Below are positions 35,594 to 45,214 of a stretch of 64,000 nt of DNA, piece after piece (the first letter of the stretch is position 1; each line of letters opens with the position of its first letter). The position numbers and the translations under genes were made by a program. The notes beneath the pieces were generated by a model that was not told the origin of the DNA, searched no databases, and was given only the letters and a program-made list of their open reading frames with translations. Source of the stretch: an uncultured Alistipes sp. (GTDB lineage Bacteria; Bacteroidota; Bacteroidia; Bacteroidales; Rikenellaceae); NCBI GenBank assembly GCA_910576555.1, contig CAJTIY010000001.1, positions 434,001-498,000 of the forward strand. Direction: 5' to 3'.

Positions 35594-37329
35594 CGCGTAC
35601 GGATCAGGTCGATTTCGGCGTGGTAGAGGCGGCAGCCGGTCGAATCGGAGCATTCGAAGCGCATCTCCCGGAACAGAATCCGCCACGCATCGTCGCTGTA
35701 ATCGAGCATCCGGAGCCGGGTCTCCTCGTCGCATGTCGCGAGCTGCTCCGCAGTCAGGCCGGAACGCGTCAGCTGATGCTTCACCAACTCTTCGCAGGAG
35801 AGGGTCAGCACACGGCCGCCCAGCGCTACGCGCAACGTATCGCCCACGATCCGATAGCCATCGTCTCCCCACGAACGCAGATTGGTGTAGAGGACCGGAT
35901 AGGCCGGATCGGGTTCAAGACGGTAATTATCGGGCAGCATACACTCGAAATAGGCGGGCGTCGCGACCTCCTCGGCAGCATAGCGGTCGCCGTATTCGAC
36001 CCGGTCGTACAGCGTATGGGGCAGCATCTCCCGCTGAAGCGCATAGACCGAGTAGCAGCCCTCGACGCCGATCGACGCGAGAAAATCGTCGTCCTCACTC
36101 TGGAGGTACTCCATCGCAGCGAACAGCTGCCGGTATTCGGCGACACGGGCCGTGTCGGCCAGCGTTGCCTTCGCTACGACGAAACGCCCCTCGGCATCGA
36201 TGCGGTCGAGGCTCCGGGCGATTCGCTCGTAGCGCGCATGCTGCGAGCGGATTCCGATCTGCCGGGGCGAAAGAGCGGGAACATAAATCAGAGCCGCGAA
36301 GACGACGAACGACGCCGCGCAGAGCCACAGATAGCGGCCCGTCCGCCACGAAGCGAACAGCAGCAGGGCGAGGGTCATCAGCCCGCCGCAAACGAGCAGG
36401 TAGACGCGCAGTTCGGTCAGTCCGTATTCGCTCACGCGCCGTGCGACCCCGGCCCAGAACAGAACGACGACGGGCAGCATGATGAGGCTGCACCAACGGT
36501 AGAACCACGCTCCGGCGCGCTTCTCGAGGAGCTCCTGCAGCGCACGTCCCAGCAGCGTGCAGAGCACCAGTCCGAAGGTCATATAGGCCACACCGCCGAC
36601 CGGCAGCGACCACTGCACGAGGATCTTGGCGGCATAGAGGTAGAAGATGGCCGCATAGAGGATCAGCGCCGGGGTGAGGATGTAGTTCATCAGCACCTCC
36701 AGCATCCGCGAGCCGGTACACAGGGCCCCCGCCCAGCGATCGACCATCATCAGGAACAGCAGCGGAGCGCCCAGCGTCTCGGTCGCGATCATCGCATCGA
36801 ACGCCAGATGGGCGACCCAGTCGGCATCGGCGAAACCGAAGATATAGGCCGTCGACCAGAGGATGGCCTCGAAAAGCCCGAGAGCGATGTTGGCGAAGAG
36901 CCATGCGATCACCGCCGAGCGCAGATAGACGACGGCATCCGACACGAACTGCCGGTTGTCGCGCATGCAGCGGCAGAGCAGCAGTGCCAGCGGAAGCAGC
37001 ACGCCCACCGTAAGCGCATAGTCCGACGAGACGATCCACTCCTTCAGTCCCGGCCACAGCAGCAGCGGAATCATCGGCACCCATACGACCCAGTAGATCC
37101 GGCGCCACGGCCCGTGTCCGGCGAAGAGATTCACAGCGAGCGCCACCCCGAAAAAGAGGGGCACGGCGAGGATCCGGACAATCCGCTCGTCGCGCCACTC
37201 GCACTCGAATGCGAGGATGGAGCTCACGGCTCCCAGCACGCACAGGGCCGTTTCGACGGGATGCAGACGCACCACGTCCGCAATTCTTTCGCGCATAAAG
37301 CGCAGGTATTCGCTGATTCGCTGTTTCAT
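35590..37329 (-). CDS. DUF4153 multi-pass membrane protein
   Basis: 579 residues with about ten membrane helices in the first 360 (for example VETALCVLGAVSSILAF near 25, LLPLALLLCRCM near 112, AVIAWLFANIALGLFEAI near 140, LYAAIFYLYAAKILV near 230, VYLLVCGGLMTLALLLFASW near 310). A soluble C-terminal domain (about 370-579) follows. The arrangement fits DUF4153, a common Bacteroidales inner-membrane family without known function. It lies 93 bases after rlmB and is translationally coupled to the YgjP-like protease gene. Confidence 0.85.
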   Translation of the reverse strand: MKQRISEYLRFMRERIADVVRLHPVETALCVLGAVSSILAFECEWRDERIVRILAVPLFFGVALAVNLFAGHGPWRRIYWVVWVPMIPLLLWPGLKEWIVSSDYALTVGVLLPLALLLCRCMRDNRQFVSDAVVYLRSAVIAWLFANIALGLFEAILWSTAYIFGFADADWVAHLAFDAMIATETLGAPLLFLMMVDRWAGALCTGSRMLEVLMNYILTPALILYAAIFYLYAAKILVQWSLPVGGVAYMTFGLVLCTLLGRALQELLEKRAGAWFYRWCSLIMLPVVVLFWAGVARRVSEYGLTELRVYLLVCGGLMTLALLLFASWRTGRYLWLCAASFVVFAALIYVPALSPRQIGIRSQHARYERIARSLDRIDAEGRFVVAKATLADTARVAEYRQLFAAMEYLQSEDDDFLASIGVEGCYSVYALQREMLPHTLYDRVEYGDRYAAEEVATPAYFECMLPDNYRLEPDPAYPVLYTNLRSWGDDGYRIVGDTLRVALGGRVLTLSCEELVKHQLTRSGLTAEQLATCDEETRLRMLDYSDDAWRILFREMRFECSDSTGCRLYHAEIDLIRTR

Positions 37330-37422
37330 GGCAAGTGTTTTATCCGATTTGAAACGTTTTCACGGTTCGGACGACGGCTCCGCAGCGCGATACGCAAATT
37401 CCGCACCCCACGGCGGTGTCCG

Positions 37423-38154
37423 CTACCCGATTCGCTGGCGCACGACCTCGAACAACATCACGGCCGCAGCGGCCGAAACGTTGAGCGACTCGATGTGGCC
37501 GATGAGCGGTATGGCCAGCTGCTCGTCGCAGAGTTTGAGCACCTCCTTCGAGATACCCGTATCCTCGGCCCCCATTACGATGACCGTCGGGCGGCGGAAG
37601 TCGGCGTCGTAGAGCAGCTTGCGGCTCTTCTCGGTCGCCGCGACGACCTGAAAGCCTTCGCTCTGCAGCTGCTTGAGCGTATTGCGCACCGAGCCCACGC
37701 GGCACACGGGAATCGACGTCAGCGCCCCGGCCGACGAACGGATCGCCTCGGCGTTGACCGGAGCGGAGTTCTTCAGCGGCGTGATGAGCCCGTGCGCCCC
37801 GGCGCACTCGGCCGAGCGGGCGATGGCGCCGAAGTTACGCACGTCCGTGACGCCGTCGAACAGCACGACGAGGGGCGTCTCGTCCTCGGGGACGCGCTCC
37901 AAGATGTCGGTCAGTTCGACGTATTCGATCGCAGCGGTCTGGGCCACGACCCCCTGATGGTTGCCCCGCGTAAGGCGGTTGAGCTTCTCGACGGGCACCT
38001 CTTGCCAGCGCAGCCGATGTCGCAGGCAGAGATCCTTGAGTTCCTGCATAAGGGGCCCTTCGGCGCCCTTGCGCATATAGAGTTTCTCGATCTGTCGGCC
38101 CGCCTCGACGGCTTCGGCCACGGGACGAATCCCGAAAATCAAATGATTGTCCAT
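37423..38154 (-). CDS. rlmB: 23S rRNA (guanosine-2'-O-)-methyltransferase RlmB (SpoU/TrmH family)
   Basis: Methylates a 23S rRNA guanosine (G2251 in E. coli) using SAM. 243 residues. The N-terminal substrate-binding domain starts IFGIRPVAEAVEAGR (residues 5-19). The SPOUT motifs are VVLFDGVTDVRNFGAIARSAE near 93-113 (motif 1), VIVMGAEDTGIS near 192-203 (motif 2) and IPLIGHIESLNVSAAAAVMLFE near 214-235 (motif 3). It starts 3 bases after the lipoprotein gene stop. Confidence 0.94.
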   Translation of the reverse strand: MDNHLIFGIRPVAEAVEAGRQIEKLYMRKGAEGPLMQELKDLCLRHRLRWQEVPVEKLNRLTRGNHQGVVAQTAAIEYVELTDILERVPEDETPLVVLFDGVTDVRNFGAIARSAECAGAHGLITPLKNSAPVNAEAIRSSAGALTSIPVCRVGSVRNTLKQLQSEGFQVVAATEKSRKLLYDADFRRPTVIVMGAEDTGISKEVLKLCDEQLAIPLIGHIESLNVSAAAAVMLFEVVRQRIG

Positions 38155-38157
38155 AAA

Positions 38158-38952
38158 TTACGGTTCCCAGCTTTCGATCTTCACGCTGTCGAACAGTTCG
38201 AGAAAATCGCGGTTATACACATTGAAATCGACGGTGCCGTCGTCGCTCAGACGACTGTGGATCTTGCGGTTGAGGTGGTTGCTCATCAACTGGAACAACC
38301 GGTCGCGCGCCCGGGCGAGGCTGTCCGGGCCGCTCGTGACCCGTTCGATCCGCTCCCACGCCGCATAGGGGCTTTCGCGCCACAGGCGGCGCACCTCTTC
38401 CGTCAGGTGGTGCGGATCGCCCGCGAGGATGTCGGCACAGCGGACTAGCACCGAATCGGTCTCGCTGCAGGCGTAGAGCATCGAGGGATCCCGTTCGCTG
38501 CACGAGACGATGAACGCCCGCTCGATCTGCTGCCCGGCCCACGCCTGAAAGAGCGTGCGCATCGACCTCCACGGCTCGCCCCCGAGCCAGCGAAGGCTCC
38601 GCACGCTGTCGAGCAGCTCGGCCCGATGGCGTGCGGCGGCCGCGTCGTCGGCGCAGCGGTCGAAGTCCGTCCGCACGACGCAGCTTTCGAAAATGATGCG
38701 TCGGATCGACTCCACGGCTTCGCGGTCGAGCCTACCCGCAGCGAAATAGGCGGTGTACTCCGTGCAACCCTCCTCGAACACGAGCGAATCGACGCGCGGC
38801 GCATCGAGTCCGAAAAGCGGTGCCGTCCCGGCACTGTCCTCCCCCGCCGTCGTGCCGCGTCCGCCGCCGAGACATCCCGTCAGCAACGCGGCGACGAGCA
38901 GGAGCCGAACGCACCTGCCGCAGGATGGCATCGCCCCTCGTGCGCGTTTCAT
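38158..38952 (-). CDS. hypothetical lipoprotein
   Basis: 264 residues. Signal with lipobox LLVAALLTGCLGG (Cys near 27), so it is membrane-anchored. The mature part is mostly helical with several Cys (FEEGCTEY, ESCVV, VSCSERD, LYACSETD, VRCADIL). No family is recognised. It is sandwiched between the ABC-F ATPase (3-base gap) and rlmB (3-base gap), so it is co-expressed with translation-related genes. An alternative start at residue 8 (MPSCGRC) is possible. Confidence 0.8.
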   Translation of the reverse strand: MKRARGAMPSCGRCVRLLLVAALLTGCLGGGRGTTAGEDSAGTAPLFGLDAPRVDSLVFEEGCTEYTAYFAAGRLDREAVESIRRIIFESCVVRTDFDRCADDAAAARHRAELLDSVRSLRWLGGEPWRSMRTLFQAWAGQQIERAFIVSCSERDPSMLYACSETDSVLVRCADILAGDPHHLTEEVRRLWRESPYAAWERIERVTSGPDSLARARDRLFQLMSNHLNRKIHSRLSDDGTVDFNVYNRDFLELFDSVKIESWEP

Positions 38953-38955
38953 CGG

Positions 38956-40926
38956 TCAGTCGTTTTCGGTGATTTCGAGCTCGTACGACGCCTTCTCCCA
39001 CTCGTGCATCTGGTGGTCGTAGCGGGCCTTCAGGTCGTTATACCGCTTGTAGTCGGCCTCGTCGTAGGCGGTCGCGACGGCGAACTTGGCATCGTACTCG
39101 GCGATCCGCCGCTCGATGTCGGCCAGATCGGCCTCGATCGTCTCCACCGCCTTGCGGAGCTTGCGCAGCAGCTTCTCCTGCTCCTTGCGCTGCTCGTAGG
39201 AGGCTTTGCCCGATGCGGCCGCTCCCCGCTCCGCGGCGCCCGTCTTCGAAGCGCCGGAGCTCCCCTTCGGGGTGTTTTTGGCCGGAGCGTCGCGCCGCTC
39301 GATCTCCTGCAGCGACTCCAGCTTGCGTTTTTCGAGGAAGTAGTAGATGCCCCCGAGGTACTCCTTCACCCCGCCGTCGCGGAATTCGTAGATCTTGTCG
39401 ACCATGCCGTCGAGGAACTCGCGGTCGTGCGACACGACCACCACCGTGCCGTCGTACTTGAGGATCGCCTCTTTGAGGATGTCCTTCGAGCGCATGTCCA
39501 TGTGGTTCGTCGGTTCGTCGAGCACCAGCAGGTTGCGCGGTTCGAGCATCATGCGGGCCATCGCCAGCCGGGCCCGCTCGCCGCCCGAGAGCACCTTGAC
39601 CTTCTTGTCGATGTCCTCGCCGCGGAAGAGGAACGCCCCCAGAATGTCGCGCAGACGGGTGCGGATGTCCCCCACCGCCACGCGGTCGAGCGTGTCGTAG
39701 ACGGTGAATTCGCCGTCCATCAGGTCGTCCTGATTCTGGGCGTAGTAGCCGATATTGACGTTGGCGCCGAGGCGGATCGACCCTTCGGTGGGCGCGAGCT
39801 GCCCGACGAGCATGCGCGCCAGCGTGGTCTTGCCCTCGCCGTTGCGGCCCACGAGGGCGATCTTGTCGCCCTTCTCGATCGTGAAATTCGCGCCTCCGAA
39901 GACATGCTTGGCACCGAACGACATCCCCGCCTCGTTGATCTCGGCCACGATCTGGCCCGAGCGCGGTGCGGGCGGGAACTTGATGTTGAGTGCCGCGAGG
40001 TCCTCCTCCTCGACTTCGAGGCGCTCCAGACGCTCCAGCTGCTTGATGCGCGACTGCACCTGATTCGACTTGGTGGGCTTGTAGCGGAACTTCTCGATGA
40101 ACTCCTCGGTCTTCTCGATCATCCGCTGCTGGTTTTCGTAGGCGGCCAGCTGCTGGGCCCGGCGCTCAGCGCGCAGGACCACGTATTTCGAGTAGGAGAC
40201 CTTGTAGTCGGTGACCTTGCCCAGCGAGAGTTCGACCGTGCGGTTGGTGACGTTGTCGAGGAAGGCACGGTCGTGCGAGATGAGCAGCACGGCGCCGTTG
40301 TAGTTCTTCAGATACTCCTCGAGCCACTGGATCGACTCGATGTCGAGGTGGTTCGTCGGCTCGTCGAGCAGGAAGATCGAGGGACGCCGCAGAAGCAGCT
40401 TCGCCAGCTCGATGCGCATGCGCCAGCCGCCCGAAAATTCGCTCGTCGCACGCCCGAAATCCGTGCGCCGGAAGCCGAGGCCGAGCAGCGTCTTCTCGAT
40501 GTCGGCGTCGCGCGTGTCGCCGCCGAGCAGGTGGTAGCGGTCCTGCGCGTCGTTCAGGCGATGGAGCAGCTGTTCGTACTCGAGGCTCTCGTAATCGGTC
40601 CGCTCGGCGATCTCGCGCGTCAGCGCCTCGGTTTCGGCCTCGAGGCGCAGCACCTCGTCGAAGGCTTTGGCCGTCTCCTCGACGAGCGTCGTCGTGTCGG
40701 CCACGCGCATCGTCTGCGGCAGGTAGCCGATCGTGCAGTCGCCGTTGAGCGTCACGGCACCCGAGGTGGGCTGCTGTTCGCCGGTGATGATGCGCAGCAA
40801 GGTGGTCTTGCCCGCGCCGTTGCGGCCGACCAGACCGATGCGGTCCTTCGGATTGATCAGAAACGATATGTTGTCGAAAAGGGTCCAGCCCCCGTAACTT
40901 ACGGTGAGATTGTCGAGCGAAATCAT
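38956..40926 (-). CDS. ABC-F family ATPase (Uup-like)
   Basis: Soluble tandem ABC protein that acts on ribosomes or resolves branched intermediates. 656 residues. First domain: Walker A GRNGAGKTTL near 35, signature FSGGWRMRIE near 145, Walker B IFLLDEPTNHLD. A linker of about 245-300 follows. Second domain: GRNGEGKTTL near 350, LSGGERARLA near 435, NLLVLDEPTNHMD. The C-terminal coiled coil (about 575-650) is as in Uup. There are no membrane helices. It is the first gene of a five-gene minus-strand operon. Confidence 0.93.
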   Translation of the reverse strand: MISLDNLTVSYGGWTLFDNISFLINPKDRIGLVGRNGAGKTTLLRIITGEQQPTSGAVTLNGDCTIGYLPQTMRVADTTTLVEETAKAFDEVLRLEAETEALTREIAERTDYESLEYEQLLHRLNDAQDRYHLLGGDTRDADIEKTLLGLGFRRTDFGRATSEFSGGWRMRIELAKLLLRRPSIFLLDEPTNHLDIESIQWLEEYLKNYNGAVLLISHDRAFLDNVTNRTVELSLGKVTDYKVSYSKYVVLRAERRAQQLAAYENQQRMIEKTEEFIEKFRYKPTKSNQVQSRIKQLERLERLEVEEEDLAALNIKFPPAPRSGQIVAEINEAGMSFGAKHVFGGANFTIEKGDKIALVGRNGEGKTTLARMLVGQLAPTEGSIRLGANVNIGYYAQNQDDLMDGEFTVYDTLDRVAVGDIRTRLRDILGAFLFRGEDIDKKVKVLSGGERARLAMARMMLEPRNLLVLDEPTNHMDMRSKDILKEAILKYDGTVVVVSHDREFLDGMVDKIYEFRDGGVKEYLGGIYYFLEKRKLESLQEIERRDAPAKNTPKGSSGASKTGAAERGAAASGKASYEQRKEQEKLLRKLRKAVETIEADLADIERRIAEYDAKFAVATAYDEADYKRYNDLKARYDHQMHEWEKASYELEITEND

Positions 40927-40946
40927 ATGCGGAAACTATTGCGTTG

Positions 40947-40954
40947 CAAAGGTA
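40947..40954 (-). promoter_or_regulatory. promoter -7 box of the ABC-F operon
   Basis: TACCTTTG on the minus strand, 20 bases before the ATG at 40926. Confidence 0.7.
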
Positions 40955-41063
40955 GCGATTAAATCCGACAATCGGGACCGCGCAGGCGAAGAAGCCGAAA
41001 TTAAACGACGATTCCTGCGCCGGAAACGGAGCGCCGCCCCGCCCTGCGTCCGGAACCGCCCCG

Positions 41064-41714
41064 TCAGGCGTTGAGGATCCGCCCGATCTCCGCCTCGGGA
41101 TCCGCAGCCTTGAATACGGCGCTGCCGGCCACCACGGCATCGGCCCCCGCCTCGAAGACCTCCCGGGCGTTCCGCGCCGAAATGCCGCCGTCGACCTCGA
41201 TGAGCGTGGCGGTGCCGGCGCGGTCGATCATCGTCCGCAGCTCGCGGATCTTGTCGAGGGCCTCGGGGATGAACGACTGCCCGCCGAAACCGGGTTCGAC
41301 GCTCATGACGAGCACCAGATCGAGCAGCGGCAGCAGATCGCGCAGCACCCCGACGGGCGTCGCGGGCTTGATCGAGATGCCGGCCCGGGCACCCGCGGCG
41401 CGGATCGCCCGCAGGCAGGCGGCCGGATCGGCCGTCGCCTCGTAGTGGATCGTCACCAGATCGGCACCCGCCTCGACGAAGCGGAGCGCGTACTTCTCGG
41501 GCTCGACGATCATCAGGTGGACGTCCAGTAGCTTGGTCGTCGCCCGCCGGATCGGCGCGAGCACCGGAAATCCGAACGAGATGTTGGGGACGAAGACGCC
41601 GTCCATCACGTCGATGTGGACCCACTGGGCCGCACTGCGGTCGACCATCCGCGTATCGCGATCGAGGTGGCCGAAATCGGCCGAAAGCATCGAGGGAGCT
41701 ATGATTCGCTGCAT
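41064..41714 (-). CDS. rpe: ribulose-phosphate 3-epimerase
   Basis: Interconverts ribulose 5-phosphate and xylulose 5-phosphate in the pentose phosphate pathway. 216 residues from ATG 41714 (MQRIIAPSMLSADFGHL). Catalytic and metal residues are in HIDVMDGVFVPNISFG near 33-48, VHLMIVEPEKY near 65, VMSVEPGFGGQSF near 138 and EVDGGIS near 174. The barrel is complete. It is monocistronic, and its promoter TACTTTTG lies 66 bases upstream. Confidence 0.96.
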   Translation of the reverse strand: MQRIIAPSMLSADFGHLDRDTRMVDRSAAQWVHIDVMDGVFVPNISFGFPVLAPIRRATTKLLDVHLMIVEPEKYALRFVEAGADLVTIHYEATADPAACLRAIRAAGARAGISIKPATPVGVLRDLLPLLDLVLVMSVEPGFGGQSFIPEALDKIRELRTMIDRAGTATLIEVDGGISARNAREVFEAGADAVVAGSAVFKAADPEAEIGRILNA

Positions 41715-41780
41715 AGGCAAAGTGTTTTTCGGACGAGCCGCATCCGCGCCTCCGATGGGCACGGCGCAGGTCGCCGTTTA

Positions 41781-41788
41781 CAAAAGTA
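41781..41788 (-). promoter_or_regulatory. rpe promoter -7 box
   Basis: TACTTTTG on the minus strand, 66 bases upstream of the chosen start. Confidence 0.6.
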
Positions 41789-41831
41789 GGAAAAATAGCC
41801 CGCAAAAGCAAACGCCCTGCCGTACGGCCGC

Positions 41832-41874
41832 AAAAAAGGCCGCACGGCCCGGAACACTCCGGAGCCGTGCGGCC
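41832..41874 (-). terminator. intrinsic terminator of the PUL operon
   Basis: An 11-bp perfect stem (ggccgcacggc/gccgtgcggcc, 41838-41848 and 41864-41874), followed on the minus strand by T6. It lies 22 bases after the last PUL gene. Confidence 0.93.
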
Positions 41875-41896
41875 GTCGACATGCAATCCCTGCGGA

Positions 41897-43666
41897 TTAC
41901 TTGGTATAGAGCTTGAACGCACCCAGATACCAGACGCCCGGGCCGGGGTTCACCGGCGTAGTGAGCTTGAAGTAACGGGTCCGCTGCGGGCTGGAGAAGT
42001 AGGCGTACGAAATCAGCACGTTCATCTCGGCGAGCGGAATCTCGCCCATCTGCGACCAGTTGACTCCGTCGGCCGACGAGTAGACGGTGATGAGCGAAGG
42101 CAGCTTGTAGCGCGAGACGTCGTAGTAGCCGCCCACCTCGAAGCCGATGATGTCCTTCTCCTCGCCCAGATCGACGTCGAAGTCGAGGTAGGCATTCGCA
42201 TAGGCGCTCACATAGGAGTAGGCGCTACCGCGCAGGACGCTCCAGAAGCTGCTGTACGATGCCGAGCAGTTCGACGTGATGTTCGACGAGGGAATATCCT
42301 TGATGTGTACCCACGAATCGAATCCCTCCGGCTTATCGAGGCTCTGCGAGAAGGAGTTGGCCACCTTATGCACGTTGATCGTCAGCTCCGAAGCGCCCTC
42401 GACGAGCGTGATGTAGGGCGTGTCGCGCTCGGGAGCCACCGACAGCATGATGGTGTAGTCCTCGGGATCGGAGTTGGTGCAGAGGAAATCGTCGGTGACG
42501 GTCCACGTAGCCTCTTCCGATTCGGCAGCGCCCGCAGGGATGGTCAGCACCTGCGGCGTGATGGTCTCGTCGTCGGCGAATGCTGCGGGCAGACCCTCCG
42601 ACGAGATGGCGATGCGGACATCCTCGACGGCCGCCTTGTCCAGCTGCACCTTGAAGCGCACCGTCATGGGCTCCTCGTCGACGATGACGCCGCCGGAGTA
42701 GTTGCGACGGAACTCGATGGCATTGCCGGCAGGTCCCACCAGACTCAAGTTGGCCGTGTAGATCTCCTTGACGATATCGATCTCCAGCCCGCCCTCTTCG
42801 TCGGGAGCGACCGTCGCATCCTCGCCGAGCAGTTCGCCCGCAAGCACGACCGGATACCGGCCGGCCTGATCCGAGGTCAGCAGGAAATCGTCCTCCACGG
42901 TCCATACCGCCTCGTCGGACGACTTCGCGCCGGCCGGGATCACCAGCTCTGCGGGAGCGATCGACTCCGTCGAAGCGAACTCTTCGGGAATACCCGTCGA
43001 GACGATGGCGATGCGGATCTCGGCGAGCGCCGGACGGTCGAGCACCGCACGGAACGTCGTACGCATCGGCTCGGCATTGAGAATCTTGCCCTGCGCATAG
43101 CTGCGCGTAAAGGAGACAGGCCCCGCGGGCTCCAGTCGGAAGGTCGAGAGGTAGGCCTCCTTCTCGACGACGACCTTGCCCTCCTGTTCGCCGCTGAAAG
43201 CAGGCTTATGGCCCGACATGGCGGCCACACGCACGCCGATTTCGTACGTGCGCGCCTCGGAATCGGGCGCTGCGAACGAGAAATCCTCGTCGAGCCACTT
43301 CACCTCGACCGCCTCCGAAGTGCGGTAGCCGGCCGGGATGCGCACCTCCTGCGCGGAGAGCTCCACCTTCTCGGCCGGAACATTCACCGCGACGGGTTCG
43401 AGTGCGAGCACCAGATCCTCGGGACTGGCCTCGGCGAGCGTGAAGGTGTACGAGCGGGTCAGCTCCCCGTCGACCGAGAGCCGGCCCTCCGAGTCGTACG
43501 ACGCACGGAGCATCTTGGCCTGCACCGGCTCCTCCTCGCCGACCATACCCATACCGATACCGGTTCCGGGATAGCCTGCCAGATCGAGCTGCTCGTCTTC
43601 GCGGCATGCCGTAAGCGCAAGCCCTGCGACGAAGGCGAAGCAAACAATGTTACGTATGTTTTTCAT
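41897..43666 (-). CDS. PUL surface lipoprotein with repeated DUF1735-like domains and a C-terminal F5/8 (discoidin) domain
   Basis: 589 residues, lipoprotein signal ending LALTACRED. Three sandwich repeats: the second (about 165-290) and third (about 290-430) are clearly homologous (FRAVLDRPALAEIRIAIVS versus FKVQLDKAAVEDVRIAISS; VIPAGAKSSDEAVWTVEDDF versus TIPAGAAESEEATWTVTDDF), while the first is more diverged. The C-terminal 150 residues resemble a coagulation-factor 5/8 carbohydrate-binding domain (TVYSSADGVNWSQMGEIPL, TRYFKLTTPV). It probably binds glycan at the cell surface. It is the last gene of the operon. Confidence 0.84.
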   Translation of the reverse strand: MKNIRNIVCFAFVAGLALTACREDEQLDLAGYPGTGIGMGMVGEEEPVQAKMLRASYDSEGRLSVDGELTRSYTFTLAEASPEDLVLALEPVAVNVPAEKVELSAQEVRIPAGYRTSEAVEVKWLDEDFSFAAPDSEARTYEIGVRVAAMSGHKPAFSGEQEGKVVVEKEAYLSTFRLEPAGPVSFTRSYAQGKILNAEPMRTTFRAVLDRPALAEIRIAIVSTGIPEEFASTESIAPAELVIPAGAKSSDEAVWTVEDDFLLTSDQAGRYPVVLAGELLGEDATVAPDEEGGLEIDIVKEIYTANLSLVGPAGNAIEFRRNYSGGVIVDEEPMTVRFKVQLDKAAVEDVRIAISSEGLPAAFADDETITPQVLTIPAGAAESEEATWTVTDDFLCTNSDPEDYTIMLSVAPERDTPYITLVEGASELTINVHKVANSFSQSLDKPEGFDSWVHIKDIPSSNITSNCSASYSSFWSVLRGSAYSYVSAYANAYLDFDVDLGEEKDIIGFEVGGYYDVSRYKLPSLITVYSSADGVNWSQMGEIPLAEMNVLISYAYFSSPQRTRYFKLTTPVNPGPGVWYLGAFKLYTK

Positions 43667-43750
43667 AATCGTCTGTTTTTGTTTGGGTATCGTCCGCGGC
43701 TGTCGGACCGCAGTCCGGCGTGCCGCGAACGAATGGATAAACGTGCTAAA

Positions 43751-45184
43751 TCACAGGTCCTGCGGATAACGGTAAGGCGTGGGATCCTGATGCTTGTAGA
43801 AGATCGAGGGAGGAGCCACGCGCGAGTCGTAGATGGTGCTGAGTCCCGAAATCCGGTTGAACTGCGCATCGTACGACGGACGGGTCCGGTAAGGATCGGG
43901 CGCAAAGCACATGAACCAGCCGTAACCCCGGTCGCGCAGGATCGTCGAAGCCGTATACTGGTCGATGTCGCCGCCCGTACCGAGCGCCAGCTCGATCGAC
44001 GCACCCGAGCAGTTCTTGAGCGTCAAATCGCCCACCGGCGAGGTCATACCGCCGTAGTTCGCCGTGGTGATATCGAGCCACTGCGCGATGGTCTCGCCCT
44101 CGATCTCGCGAGGCATGGCCGCACTCGACATGTAGCCGTAGGAAAAGATGCAGACCAGCTTCTCGGGCATGGCTTTCTTCGTCTCGTAGCACAGACGCGC
44201 CGCAGCCGCATAGGAGGGCGTCGTATAGGCCGGATGCGTCAGGTCGGGACGCTGCGAATACTCGTCGTCGTAATAGACGCCGTCCAGATCGTATGCCTTG
44301 CAGTAGTGGGCCACCTCGGCGGCGAAGCCGCGGGCTCCCTGCACGGAGAGCTGCGCCAGACCGGCCTGATCGTGGTTGCCCAGCATGCCGAGCAGCACCT
44401 TCATGCCGCGGTCCTGCAGCGGCTTGAGGTAGGTGTCGTGGTTGTCGAGCAGGAACTTGATCGAAGAGTTGAGCTGGATGTAGGGACGATCCTCCGACGC
44501 GTGGTGGTTGATGTTGGCGGCGAACAGCACGACGGCATCGAAGATCAGCCGTCCGTCCTCCAGCTGCCAACCCAGCGCATTGAGCGGGTTGACCCCGCCA
44601 TCGAAGATCAGCATGCCGCGCGGGAGATCGTCGCCCTTGAAGCAGGAGCGCAGGGCGGGTTCCACCGTGATGAGGTAGATGCAGTGGCCGGCGTCGACAT
44701 CGGCGGCACCCGGCACGGCGATCGTCACGGGTACGGCGAAGGTCTCGCCCAGAGCGGCCGTCGGATGCGCCGAGAGCTGCAGGTCGAACGACGCACGGTC
44801 CGCACCGGCCTCGATCACGACGCGACCGTCGTTGCCGAACTCGATCAGCTCCTCGGGAAAGGAGGCATAGTCGGTACCGTGCTCGGCATTGTAGGCGGCC
44901 AGATAGTCGAAGTCGACCTTCGCGTTCAGGGTGGTGGCCTCCTCGGCCTTCTCGCGGAGCGATACGCGTACGGAGGTGTTGTAGACGCCGTCGATGAACT
45001 GCACGTCGTTGTCGGTCTTACCGGTTTGAACATCCTGCAGACGGATGGCGGGCTGCGAGGGATCCTCCGGCTCGACATAGGCCGAGTCGTCGATCGGCAC
45101 GTCGACCACGATGTCGTCGGCACAGCCGACCGTGGCAGCGAGCAGCAGGGCGCACAGTCCGGATACTATATAGTTCATTTTCAT
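43751..45184 (-). CDS. GH18 endo-beta-N-acetylglucosaminidase (EndoH/EndoF-like) with N-terminal DUF1735 domain
   Basis: 477 residues. Lipoprotein signal (LLAATVGCADD), DUF1735 sandwich at about 35-180, GH18 barrel at about 190-470. The catalytic motif LDGVYYDDEYS near 305 keeps the acidic pattern D-G-x-x-x-D-D-E of EndoH-type enzymes, with Glu as proton donor. Other barrel features are GNHDQAGLAQ near 278 and FSYGYMSS near 350. Expected to cut the GlcNAc-GlcNAc core of N-glycans at the cell surface, releasing glycans for import by SusCD. The fine specificity is unknown. Confidence 0.88.
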   Translation of the reverse strand: MKMNYIVSGLCALLLAATVGCADDIVVDVPIDDSAYVEPEDPSQPAIRLQDVQTGKTDNDVQFIDGVYNTSVRVSLREKAEEATTLNAKVDFDYLAAYNAEHGTDYASFPEELIEFGNDGRVVIEAGADRASFDLQLSAHPTAALGETFAVPVTIAVPGAADVDAGHCIYLITVEPALRSCFKGDDLPRGMLIFDGGVNPLNALGWQLEDGRLIFDAVVLFAANINHHASEDRPYIQLNSSIKFLLDNHDTYLKPLQDRGMKVLLGMLGNHDQAGLAQLSVQGARGFAAEVAHYCKAYDLDGVYYDDEYSQRPDLTHPAYTTPSYAAAARLCYETKKAMPEKLVCIFSYGYMSSAAMPREIEGETIAQWLDITTANYGGMTSPVGDLTLKNCSGASIELALGTGGDIDQYTASTILRDRGYGWFMCFAPDPYRTRPSYDAQFNRISGLSTIYDSRVAPPSIFYKHQDPTPYRYPQDL

Positions 45185-45214
45185 CGTTTTTTCGGATTAG
45201 TATTCGACATTTCG